The notes below the pieces were generated by a model. That model did not search any database, was not told where the DNA came from, and worked only from the letters and a program-made list of their open reading frames with translations. A stretch of 64,000 nucleotides of DNA, from assembly GCF_947507565.1 (NCBI RefSeq), contig NC_089191.1:186001-250000 (forward strand), written 5' to 3'. This DNA is from Oscarella lobularis. Taxonomy: Eukaryota > Porifera > Homoscleromorpha > Homosclerophorida > Oscarellidae. The translations under genes and the position numbers were made by a program. Of the stretch, positions 31,217 to 40,261 are shown one piece after another (position 1 is the first letter of the stretch; each line of letters opens with the position of its first letter).

Positions 31217-33013
31217 ATGTCCGAAAACGACGCAGCGGCACGCAACGCGACGTCGAATGCCGTCGGGGACGACGATTCGAACGTCGTTCCCCCGGGAATG
31301 ATTCGCAATCACCTCGGTCTCATCGAGAATTTGATAATGACCGAAATCGATTGGGAGAAGCGCTGGCGCAAGGGAAAGGACGCCGCCTGGCAAATGGGCA
31401 CCGTTCATCCGTAAGCGTCTTCGCGTTTTCGCGTGCTCGTCGCCCCCGCCGCTCTTCGCGACTCCGCATGCCCATATAAGGAGATATAGTCGACGGAGGA
31501 ATCGTTCTTCGAACGATCTTGGACGCGCAACGCGGGGGGAAGGGATCATCGTTTGTTTAGTCATAGATCGCGACGGGCGAGCGCGCGATGCGACGTCGCG
31601 GCGCGCGCGCGCGAGCGAGCTTGGCTTTCCTGCGCGCGTACGTGCATTTTTAATTGTCTTTTCTTGCAGCATGTTGCAAAAGTACTACGACAGCATGGTG
31701 CGCGGTCGCAACAATTGTCGCGTTCTCGTTCCGCTCTGCGGCCGAACGCTCGATCTTCAATGGTAAGACGTATGGGTGTGCCATGACATTCGAAGTGCCG
31801 CTTGTTTGTCTGAGGCGTCGCCGGAGGGGGGGTTCGATCGCGCGGTGCCGCCGTTTTCTCCCCGACCGCTATCGCAACTGCGCTCGCGAATTGACTAAAC
31901 GATTGATATATGAATGAGAGTTGAATGAATGAATGAATGAATGTCGGCGTTGTGACTCGTTCTTTCATTCATTCAATCGTCACGCTTCCGTTCGGTCATC
32001 AGAGCCGGCCAGCTAAATATGCGACCGCCCCCCCTTCCCCGCGCACGCGCCCGTTACACCGCAACTGGGCCCTATGTCCATAAATGGTCAAAACTGTCGC
32101 TCGCGCGCGCACAAACTCCGCAATCGTCGCGCAAACAATAGCCTTTCGTTTACCGACGACTTCATTTCCTTCGTGCCGCACGCACAATAGGCTCGTTGAA
32201 AAAGGTCACACAGTTGTGGGCGTGGAGTTCGTAGAGATAGGCGTGGTTAGATTCTTCGCCGAAAACCACTTGGAATACGTCGTCGAACCGCCATCGCCTA
32301 CGCTTCCGGGCAAGGCCAAAATATACTCGGTTCAGTATAGAATAGCTAAGAGAACAAAAAAAATCAATTCATATTGAATTCTAGTCGTGCGAAGGACGAT
32401 TGAAAATTGTCAACGCCGATTTCTTTGCCTTGTCGAGGTATGTACAATAGAGTCTTAATTAAAACACCAAATAATCATTTATCTGCAGAGACGTTCTTGG
32501 AACGTTTGACTGCGTTTGGGATAGAGGCGCATTGGCTGCAACGAATCCCAGCAATTATAGCCGGTGGGCTCTTTGCTTAGGACACTAATGATCCATTATT
32601 TTATTGCTATTTAAATTGACAGATACTTTAGAGTCATCAACGATGTACTAGACGATTCCGGCGTTTGGATGCTCGATTCATTCGATTTCACCAATCCCGA
32701 TTTTCACGGCAAGTAGTCTGTGAATATGTGACGCAAGCACCTCTATCTTTCCTCTTGACATCATAGGCCCCCCATTTAGATTCAACGCAAAGAGCATAGA
32801 GGATTCCTTAGGTAGTCTTATACACATATGTATTGGCGCTCTACTAGCGTTTCCATCTCCCATCCAGGATCTAACTATGACATCAGACAGCTTGATTATT
32901 TTCCCAACCTCGCGGAAAAATTCAAAAAATGGGGTCTCGGAAATTTCTACGAAATGGTTCACATTCTCACAAAGAAAAGGGGATCCGGAGATTCGGCGCA
33001 TCCTCTTCCATAG
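31217..33013 (+). CDS. TPMT-type methyltransferase, divergent copy D
   Basis: More distant from A-C, with an acidic N-terminal extension (MSENDAAARNATSNAVGDDD) before MTEIDWEKRWRKGKDAAWQ. The SAM region reads CRVLVPLCGRTLDLQW then GHTVVGVEFVEIGVVRFFAE. Then GRLKIVNADFFAL, VLGTFDCVWDRGALAATNPS and SGVWMLDSFDF, ending HILTKKRGSGDSAHPLP. WDRGALAATNP is nearer to canonical TPMT (FDxIWDRGALVAINP) than A-C. One intron is long (about 31412-31669) and another (about 31763-32190) holds a GAATx tetranucleotide run. The intron starting at about 32709 uses a GC donor (GCAAGT). It may represent the ancestral gene of the cluster. Confidence 0.87.
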
Positions 33014-33112
33014 AACGTCTTACTCAATGTGATTATTTATCAGGGGTGATTTTTTTTGCGTACTGTATTTCAACTTTTGTCACGTGATGTAAATATAATA
33101 ATTATGTGTTTT

Positions 33113-34177
33113 TTAGAACGTACCGATGTATCGTTGCAAAAACGAATATTTCCGCATCATAGTCTCAGTCAGATTCTTCGCTCGCGTGGACCACGCGACG
33201 AGTTTCCGCGTCTTGGACGGATTTGTAAATACGATGCTAGTGCAATGTTTCACATACGACTTGCTACAATCAAGTTCGAGCCAATCGCACAGTCTCTTCA
33301 TCGTCGACGTAGGATCCGATTCAAAGTCGTTCAAATGGATGTCTAAAAAATTGAAATTATCCAAGCGAGCTTGGACGAAATTACGGTAGCCGTCGACGAG
33401 TCGAAAATATCTTCGAATGCAAAATATCAACGCCGTTTCATTATCGAATTTTGAAGAGCCGCCGGATTTCTTAACGGAATAATATTTGTCGAAATATCTC
33501 AGCGTCTGCGTCGCGATGTTATCATAAGGATTTCGTATGACGTGAATGACGCGAAATGGAAGTCCGATGACGTCACGAAGATGACGTACGGCGTCGAGTT
33601 TCGAGAAAATCGAATCGACGAAAAAATTCGCTGAAGCGAAACCTTTTTTATCGCCGATCACGTGCGCGTATCCGTCGCGACATTGCCCCGCCCACTCGCC
33701 CGGCACGCTGTACTCTCTGCCTCGACCGTGACGCGCGTCTTCTTGCGCGTGCGCGTACAATGTATCGAAAACGTTTTTTCTCGTAAGAAACGCGGCGTTT
33801 TTCGCGCGAGAATTGCTGTACCAGTTTTTTAGCAGGTCGTACTCGTTCGATATGACGACGTGCGGGTGAGCGTCGAGGAGCGCCGAGACGAGAGTGTGCC
33901 CGCTGCGACTGTGGCCCGCGAAAAGAACGAAGTAGCGCACGTTAGCGAAATCGCATTTCGCCGATGTTCGCTGCTTTATTGGTTTTCCGCGCGTCGATTT
34001 TGCTTTTTCGCCGGCCGATTGCGCTTGCGAGGGACTCTGATTCGCTCCCAATGCTGGACGCGCTTCCGAGAAGCGTCGGAGTGCCTTGGGGTGTCGGAAA
34101 TGCCATCGAAGTCCGTAGACGGCTGCTGCTACGACTATGAGAGCAACAACGCACTTGGCTTTCAGAGACAAAGCCAT
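33113..34177 (-). CDS. Type II membrane sulfotransferase S1 (single exon)
   Basis: Single open frame; ATG 34177 chosen (MALSLKAKCVVALIVVAAAV, a signal anchor). The 5'-PSB-like P-loop is FAGHSRSGHTLVSALLDAHP, and the 3'-PB-like motif is VIHVIRNPYDNIATQ. Further blocks are HVIGDKKGFASANFF and RLCDWLELDCSKSY. These are features of PAPS-dependent sulfotransferases acting in the Golgi lumen. The acceptor cannot be told. It is the first and most divergent of four tandem intronless copies on this strand and converges with TPMT-D, with about 100 bases between their ends. Confidence 0.87.
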   Translation of the reverse strand: MALSLKAKCVVALIVVAAAVYGLRWHFRHPKALRRFSEARPALGANQSPSQAQSAGEKAKSTRGKPIKQRTSAKCDFANVRYFVLFAGHSRSGHTLVSALLDAHPHVVISNEYDLLKNWYSNSRAKNAAFLTRKNVFDTLYAHAQEDARHGRGREYSVPGEWAGQCRDGYAHVIGDKKGFASANFFVDSIFSKLDAVRHLRDVIGLPFRVIHVIRNPYDNIATQTLRYFDKYYSVKKSGGSSKFDNETALIFCIRRYFRLVDGYRNFVQARLDNFNFLDIHLNDFESDPTSTMKRLCDWLELDCSKSYVKHCTSIVFTNPSKTRKLVAWSTRAKNLTETMMRKYSFLQRYIGTF

Positions 34178-34246
34178 AAAGAGATCGTACAAAAAGATAA
34201 GGGTCCCGCACAGCTCAAATAGCGTGCGCTAACCGTAGTTCAAGGA

Positions 34247-35266
34247 TCAAAAAGAATATCTTCTAAAAAACGAATAGTTCTTCATAGCCTGTTCAACGGC
34301 CAACTTTTCTTTGAATGGCCAACGAAGGAGTTCTCGCGTCCTCGATGGCCGAGACGAGACGATGCTTGCGCAATGATCCAAATACGAATCGCTACATTCA
34401 ATTTCGAACCACGTGCAAAGACGTCGAAGATTTCCCTTGGGATCCCGGATAAAGTCCTCAGACCAAACGTCCATGAAATCGACCTTGGGCAAATTGGCGC
34501 GAAACAACGAAACATAAGAGTCGACCAAACCAAAATACTTATTCACGTGCTTTCTCACGATTCCTTCGGACGTCTTAACGGCTACCTTTTTCGCCTTTAC
34601 TTTTTCATAGATTTTCTGGGATCGCAATATCTGTGTCGATATTGTATCAAACGGGTTTCTCACAACGTGGAGAATTTTCAGTGGAACGCCCACGATTCGT
34701 TGAAGTGCTCTGACGTCATCAAAGCGTTTTGTATCGGCGAGAAAACGAGCTGAACCTGTTCCCTTCTTGTCGCCGATCACTTCCACGTATCCGCCGCCGC
34801 ATTGACCCGGATATTCATTAGGCACGTGATACGTATAAGTTCTGATTTCATTGGTCGCGTCGCCGCGACCTCGCAACGAATCGCTGTGCGACTTTTCATA
34901 TAATATATTGAATACGTGGTCACGTGTTTTCTCGGTCACGCCCATTAATGGCCATTTACTGAGTAGGTCGTATTCGTCGGAAATAATGACGTGCGGATGG
35001 GCGTCGAGAAGAGCGGAGACGAGCGAGTGTCCGCTACGGCCGGTGCCGACGAATAGGACGAAATAGCGCACGCTATCGAAACTGCAAGTGCTCTTTTCGT
35101 CGCTTTCGCGACGGGGAGACGAGTTTCGTCGCAGTCTCCACGTCATGAGAATAGCGCCGACGACGACGACAAAAAGGAGAAGAACGACGTATCGTGTTTT
35201 GAGCTTCTGGAGCGGCTCTCCCATCGGAAACGCATCACATGTAATAGATCCCGTACGTAGCGTCAT
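34247..35266 (-). CDS. Type II membrane sulfotransferase S2 (single exon)
   Basis: Start ATG 35266; an internal ATG at about 35222 (MGEPLQKLKTRYVVLLLFV) aligns better with S3 and S4 and may be the true start. Signal anchor LLLFVVVVGAILMTW, P-loop FVGTGRSGHSLVSALLDAHP, then VIGDKKGTGSARFLADTKRF, 3'-PB-like HVVRNPFDTISTQ and RLCTWFEIECSDSYLDHC. It ends FFRRYSF. Intronless, like its neighbours. Golgi-type PAPS-dependent sulfotransferase by motif; substrate unknown. Confidence 0.87.
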   Translation of the reverse strand: MTLRTGSITCDAFPMGEPLQKLKTRYVVLLLFVVVVGAILMTWRLRRNSSPRRESDEKSTCSFDSVRYFVLFVGTGRSGHSLVSALLDAHPHVIISDEYDLLSKWPLMGVTEKTRDHVFNILYEKSHSDSLRGRGDATNEIRTYTYHVPNEYPGQCGGGYVEVIGDKKGTGSARFLADTKRFDDVRALQRIVGVPLKILHVVRNPFDTISTQILRSQKIYEKVKAKKVAVKTSEGIVRKHVNKYFGLVDSYVSLFRANLPKVDFMDVWSEDFIRDPKGNLRRLCTWFEIECSDSYLDHCASIVSSRPSRTRELLRWPFKEKLAVEQAMKNYSFFRRYSF

Positions 35267-35335
35267 CTAGGCCATCAATATATATCTATATATATATCTA
35301 TTTCCGTAGTGTAGATTCAGAGAAGAAAAGAAGAT

Positions 35336-36334
35336 TCAATTAGAAAACGAATATCGGTGAAAAAACGAGTATTTCTTCATGGCCTCTTTGACTTCTTCTT
35401 TCTGTTTCGGCGGCCACTTGATCAGTTCTCTTGTCTTGGAGGGAACGCGCGCTACGATGCTCGCGCAATGACGCACATACGAATTGGCGCATTCGATCTC
35501 CAACCAAGCGCAAAGATCGCGAAGAACGGATTTCGGATCACGAATCATGTCGTCCGACCAAACATCCTTGAATTCGACATTCGGTAAATTGGCGCGAACA
35601 AGAGATTCATAAGCGTCGACCATCTCAAAATACTCATTTATACGTTGTGATAGTGATTCGTATGACGGTTCGACGGCTTTTCCCAATTTCTTCACCTTGC
35701 GATAACCCTTCTCATGTCTCAACGTCATCGTCGATATGGTATCATAAGGATTCCTCACAACGTGAAAAATTTTTATGGGAACGCCCACGACCTCCTGAAG
35801 TTTTCTCACTTCGTTCAAATTGTTTTGATCGCGGAGAAAAAGCGCCGATCCCGTTCCCTTTTTATCGCCAATTACGTTTACGTACCCGCCCACGCATTCG
35901 CCAGCAAATTCGCCTGGCACGTGATAGGTGTAGAGCCGTTTGTCGTTCGTTGCCGAGCTACGGCCTCGCAACGAATCGTTGCGCGATTTCTCGTATAATT
36001 CTTTGAATATGTGATCGCGCGTTCGCTCGCGCGCCTTCATTTCCGGCCATTTTTGGAGTAGATTGTATTCGTCCGCTATTATGACGTGCGGATGGGCGTC
36101 GAGGAGAGCGGAGACGAGCGTGTGTCCGCTACGGCCTGTGCCGACGAAGAGGACGAAGTAGCGGACGTCGTCGAAATTGCAAGGGCTTTTTTCTTTGTTT
36201 TCTCGGCGGCGGCGGCGGGCAGGAGCGTTTCCTTGCTGTTTCCACGCGATAAGAATAGCGCCGACGACAATAACGAAAAGGAGAAGAACGGCGTATCTCG
36301 TTTTGAGCCTTTGCAGTGGTTCCCTGATCCTCAT
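35336..36334 (-). CDS. Type II membrane sulfotransferase S3 (single exon)
   Basis: I choose ATG 36334 (MRIREPLQRLKTRYAVLLLF) because it aligns with S4; the frame stays open upstream to ATG 36454 through a copied piece of MFSD2 DNA. P-loop FVGTGRSGHTLVSALLDAHP, then VIGDKKGTGSALFLRDQ, HVVRNPYDTISTMTL and DLCAWLEIECANSYVRHC, ending FFHRYSFSN. The catalytic half is almost identical to S4, so the pair is young. Intronless. Confidence 0.87.
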   Translation of the reverse strand: MRIREPLQRLKTRYAVLLLFVIVVGAILIAWKQQGNAPARRRRRENKEKSPCNFDDVRYFVLFVGTGRSGHTLVSALLDAHPHVIIADEYNLLQKWPEMKARERTRDHIFKELYEKSRNDSLRGRSSATNDKRLYTYHVPGEFAGECVGGYVNVIGDKKGTGSALFLRDQNNLNEVRKLQEVVGVPIKIFHVVRNPYDTISTMTLRHEKGYRKVKKLGKAVEPSYESLSQRINEYFEMVDAYESLVRANLPNVEFKDVWSDDMIRDPKSVLRDLCAWLEIECANSYVRHCASIVARVPSKTRELIKWPPKQKEEVKEAMKKYSFFHRYSFSN

Positions 36335-36364
36335 TCTTCTTCCGTTACTTCTAGGAGGGCGGAG

Positions 36365-36735
36365 CCGAGATCCCGTAGGAGGAAGCGTCCGACAAAGCAA
36401 CGTTCGTGGGCTCTCCTTTCCAATCTGGAGGTTCATTTCTAGGTCGTCTTGCATCGATCAGATGCGTCGACGAAGCTTTCGATCCCGAGAAAGCTCGCTT
36501 TCGGAGTGGGCGGGGCCGCCTCCGTTGTACCGAGCGTCATCATCGGATTCTACCTTCAAATCTTTCTCCGCAGGTGAACCAAATGCAACTCGAGATGATA
36601 TTTTTTGATTTTATTCAATAGCTAAGTCCCACGTACGCGTCGATCGTGATAACTGTGGGACGCCGTCACCGATCCTCTTGTCGGATTCTTTTCGAGTCGT
36701 ACGGAATCGCGATGGGGCCGAATTATAGGGCTCTG
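36365..36735 (+). pseudogene. MFSD2 5'-end fragment
   Basis: Copy of the first exons of the MFSD2-like gene (37849 onward): the segment starting VVLHRSDAST, the GVGGAASVVPSVIIGFYLQI exon and the next exon through DAVTDPLVGFF. The ATG exon is damaged: the ATG is deleted and the donor GT is GC. A further deletion removes a few codons after FLQIF. The rest of the transporter is absent. It lies beside S3 just as the intact gene lies beside S4. Confidence 0.85.
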
Positions 36736-36794
36736 GTGTAGGCCATCAATATATTATCTATTTCCGTAGTGTAGATTCAGAAAAAAAAGACGAT

Positions 36795-37781
36795 TCAATT
36801 AGAAAACGAATATCTGTGAAAAAACGAGTATTTCTTCATGGCCTCTTTGACTTCTTCTTTCTGTTTCGGCGGCCACTTGATCAGTTCTCTCGTCTTGGAG
36901 GGAACGCGCGCTACGATCTTCGCGCAATGACGCACATACGAATTGGCGCATTCGATCTCCAACCAAGCGCAAAGATCGCGAAGAACGGATTTCGGATCAC
37001 GAATCATGTCTTCCGACCAAACATCCTTGAATTCGACATTCGGTAAATTGGCGCGAACAAGAGATTCATAAGCGTCGACCATCTCAAAATAGACATTTAT
37101 AGGTTTTGATAGTGATTCGTATGACGGTTCGACGGCTTTTCCCAATTTCTTCGCCTTGTGATAAAGGTCCTGACGTCTCAACGTTATCGTCGATATGGTA
37201 TCATAAGGATTCCTCACAACGTGAAAAATTTTTATGGGAACGCCCACGACCTCCTGAAGTTTTCTCACTTCGTTCAAATTGCTTTGATCTTGGAGAAAAT
37301 GCGCCGATCCCGTTCCCTTTTTATCGCCGATTACGTTCACGTACCCGCCCACGCATTCCCCGGCAAATTCGCCTGGCACGTGATAGGTGTAGAGTCGTTT
37401 GTCGTTCGTTGCCGAGCTACGGCCCCGCAACGAATCGTTGCGCGATTTCTCGTATAATTCTTTGAATATGTGATCGCGCGTTCGCTCGCGCGCCTTCATT
37501 TCGGGCCATTTTTGGAGTAGATTGTATTCGTCCGCTATTATGACGTGCGGATGGGCGTCGAGGAGAGCGGAGACGAGCGTGTGTCCGCTACGGCCTGTGC
37601 CGACGAAGAGAACGAAGTAGCGCACGTCGTCGAAATTGCAAGGGCTTCTTTGTTTGTTTTCTCGGCGGGGAGAAGCGTTTCGCGGGTGCTGTTTCCACAC
37701 GAAAAAAATGAGAATGACGAGAGTGACAAAAAGGAAAAGAACGGCGTATCTCGTTTTGAGCTTTTGCAGTGATTCCCTCAT
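36795..37781 (-). CDS. Type II membrane sulfotransferase S4 (single exon)
   Basis: ATG 37781 (MRESLQKLKTRYAVLFLFVT), signal anchor, P-loop FVGTGRSGHTLVSALLDAHP, VIGDKKGTGSAHFLQDQ, HVVRNPYDTISTITL and DLCAWLEIECANSYVRHC, ending FFHRYSFSN. It is the newest copy: its unit with the MFSD2 5' end repeats at an offset of about 1.46 kb from S3. S3 and S4 differ mainly in the stem region just after the membrane anchor and near TLRRQDLYHKAKKLG. Confidence 0.88.
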   Translation of the reverse strand: MRESLQKLKTRYAVLFLFVTLVILIFFVWKQHPRNASPRRENKQRSPCNFDDVRYFVLFVGTGRSGHTLVSALLDAHPHVIIADEYNLLQKWPEMKARERTRDHIFKELYEKSRNDSLRGRSSATNDKRLYTYHVPGEFAGECVGGYVNVIGDKKGTGSAHFLQDQSNLNEVRKLQEVVGVPIKIFHVVRNPYDTISTITLRRQDLYHKAKKLGKAVEPSYESLSKPINVYFEMVDAYESLVRANLPNVEFKDVWSEDMIRDPKSVLRDLCAWLEIECANSYVRHCAKIVARVPSKTRELIKWPPKQKEEVKEAMKKYSFFHRYSFSN

Positions 37782-37848
37782 TTCTCCGTGGTTGTAGTTA
37801 GGAGGGCGGAGCCTTCTTCAATCTGATGTAGATCCCGTATGTGAAAAA

Positions 37849-40130
37849 TGTCCGCGGAAGCGTCCGACAAAGTAATGCTCGTGCGCTCTCCTTTCTAATC
37901 TGGAGGTCCCATTTCTAGGTCGTCTTGCATCGATCAGATGCGTCGACGAAGCTTTCGATTCCGAGAAAGCTCGCTTTCGGAGTGGGCGGGGCCGCCTCCG
38001 TTGTACCGAGCGTCATTATCGGATTCTACCTTCAAATCTTTCTCCTAGAAACGGCGCAGGTGAACCAAATGCAACTCGAGACGATATTTTTGATTTTATT
38101 CAATAGCTAAGTCCCACGTACGCGTCGATCGTGATATTTTCGGGAAAACTGTGGGACGCCGTCACCGATCCTCTTGTCGGATTCTTTTCGAGTCGTACGG
38201 AATCGCGATGGGGTCGAATGAGACCATGGCAAGAAAAACAAAAAAATTAACCTAATTAATTAATTAATTAGGTTTTTTATTAATTATTTTTAGGTTATTG
38301 TTCTCGACTGTTCCCATGGCGATGGCGTACGTATCGATATGGTTCGTGCCGTCGTCAGATCAGGGAATCCTCACAATGTATTATCTTCTCACGTATTGTG
38401 CATTTCAAACTCTTCTATCAGTACACATCAATAATTTTATGTATTTATTTTATTTATTTATTTTTCGCAGTGCTATCACGTTCCCTATACGGCTTTGACA
38501 GTCTATGTGAGCACAGATAGCAGTGAACGAGATTCGGCTACAGCTTATCGTAATTGAACTTTCGTCAATAGATAAATGCTCAATCTTCTTCTTTTATCTA
38601 TAGGCATGATTTGCGAGGTTCTCGGAACTGTCGTGGGCGCCGTCCTCCAGGGTCTCTGCATCACTTTCTTCGTCAAAGGCCGTTCCGACGATTGCAGCGA
38701 AGCCGGAAAAGACTTGCCGGACGTGATCAGACTAGAAGTTCAAAACGACGTGAATAATCACTAGCAATTTCTAGAGGACGTTTTGCCTAGAAAAAAGCCT
38801 ATGTTTATGGCTCGATCATCGCCGGAATTATAATGATTATCGTGGGATTTTCACCCTTTTTTGGAGTCAGGGAGAAACGAGGTAGAAATGAAGAGTTTAT
38901 ATATTATCATATTTCATCTTCTTATATAGACACTGCTGTGAAAAGAGAGCCACTTGGATTTTTTCAGGGACTTCGTTATGCTCTCAAACAGAGACCATTT
39001 GTTGACTTGATGCTGGCCTATCTTTGCGCGTGGCTCATGATAGCGGTACGTACGTAATGTGCATTAAATTAAATTTTAGTTTATTTTTTTTCTGTCTAGA
39101 TTACGCAGGCAAATTTGGCTCTGTATGCTCAGTACGTGGCAAAGAACCTAGGAGACGATTTTCAGAATATCATCATTGTTCTTCTTGTGAGAAAAGAGCG
39201 TGCCAATCATCTTAAATTTATCTATCTAGTCGTTCTCTCCTTCTCAGTGCACAGCTGCTCTTGCGATTCCCGTCTGGCAATTCGTTATATTGAAATTTGG
39301 CAAGAAAGTGGCCTTTGTGGCTGGGATGTCCGTATGAAGAAATGCCAATAATTTTCCGTGTTTGCATACACTTAATCTCTCTGATTTAGTTCCATTTTCC
39401 TAGTTTGTTGCTACTCCTTTATCTTCAGCCGAGCTTCAGTGATTCTCTTTGGGGAATGGCCGTTATTAGCGGCATAGGAACTGGGGCAGCTTTTCTCGCT
39501 CCATGGTTTGATTTTTTATATATGGAATTCGTTTTAGAAGAAATCGGGGGTTTTTTTTGAAGGTCTATGCTCCCTGACGTCATTGATGACGTCGCCGTTC
39601 GCGATGGCGTTCGACGTGAATCCCTCTTTTACGCGTTCTTCGTCTTTTTTACAAAATTCGCTTCTGGCATTGCGTTGGGATTATCGACTCTTGCATTAGA
39701 CGTGTATGATTCCTATCTCAGATAATAGAAATTATTTGTCTCTTTTTAGATTTGGGGGTTATAAAACTGGGAAGTGCGAGCAGCCAGATTCTGTTGCTAT
39801 GACGCTGCGACTTCTCATATCAGCACTCCCTTTTGTACTTATTCTACTGAGCTTTATTTTTGTATGGCGCTATCCCATAGACGAAGCGAGAAGATGGCGA
39901 AACAAGGAAAAACTTGAAAGAAAACGGTTAGATTGACTAGGTAGTGATGACCACTGTCGCGAAATCATTTTAGGAGAAATACTGCTATTAGTGAGAGAGG
40001 GGCCACTGTTGACAATGGGACTTCCAAGTCAGAAAACAGCGGAGAAAATGAAAACAGCGGCTATTTTGCCTCATCGGAAGTCTCCCCACTCACCAGTCGC
40101 CGAAGCGATTACGGAGGAACACAAAACTAG
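37849..40130 (+). CDS. MFSD2-like major facilitator (lysolipid/sodium symporter family)
   Basis: The first exon is tiny (37849-37872, MSAEASDK). It splices to VVLHRSDASTKLSIPRKLAF, then GVGGAASVVPSVIIGFYLQI and LSPTYASIVIFSGKLWDAVT DPLVGFF. MFSD2A has the counterpart QIFLLDVAQV...ASIILFVGRAWDAITDPTVGFF. Later blocks are CYHVPYTALTVYVSTDSSER DSATAYR (MFSD2A: HVPYSALTMF, SERDSATAYRM), VLGTVVGAVLQG, ARDGVRRESLFYAFFVFFTK-like and KFASGIALGLS, with a Ser-rich tail ending YGGTQN. About 11-12 exons and a full set of membrane helices. MFSD2A moves lysophosphatidylcholine with sodium; substrate here is inference. Confidence 0.88.
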
Positions 40131-40261
40131 TAATAGTAGTAATAGTAGTACTACTAGTAGCTATTCTAAATAGGTCACTTTGTTTTTTATTTTTCCTGTC
40201 TATTATTCGAACGCAGACGCGCACGCTAACACGAACAGCCCGGCGGCCAAGTACGACGCGA

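Noticed and set aside
31118-32187. Arg/Ala-rich minus-strand ORFs over the TPMT-D first exons and introns
   Set aside because: Antisense of exon 1 and GC-rich introns; no recognised domain.
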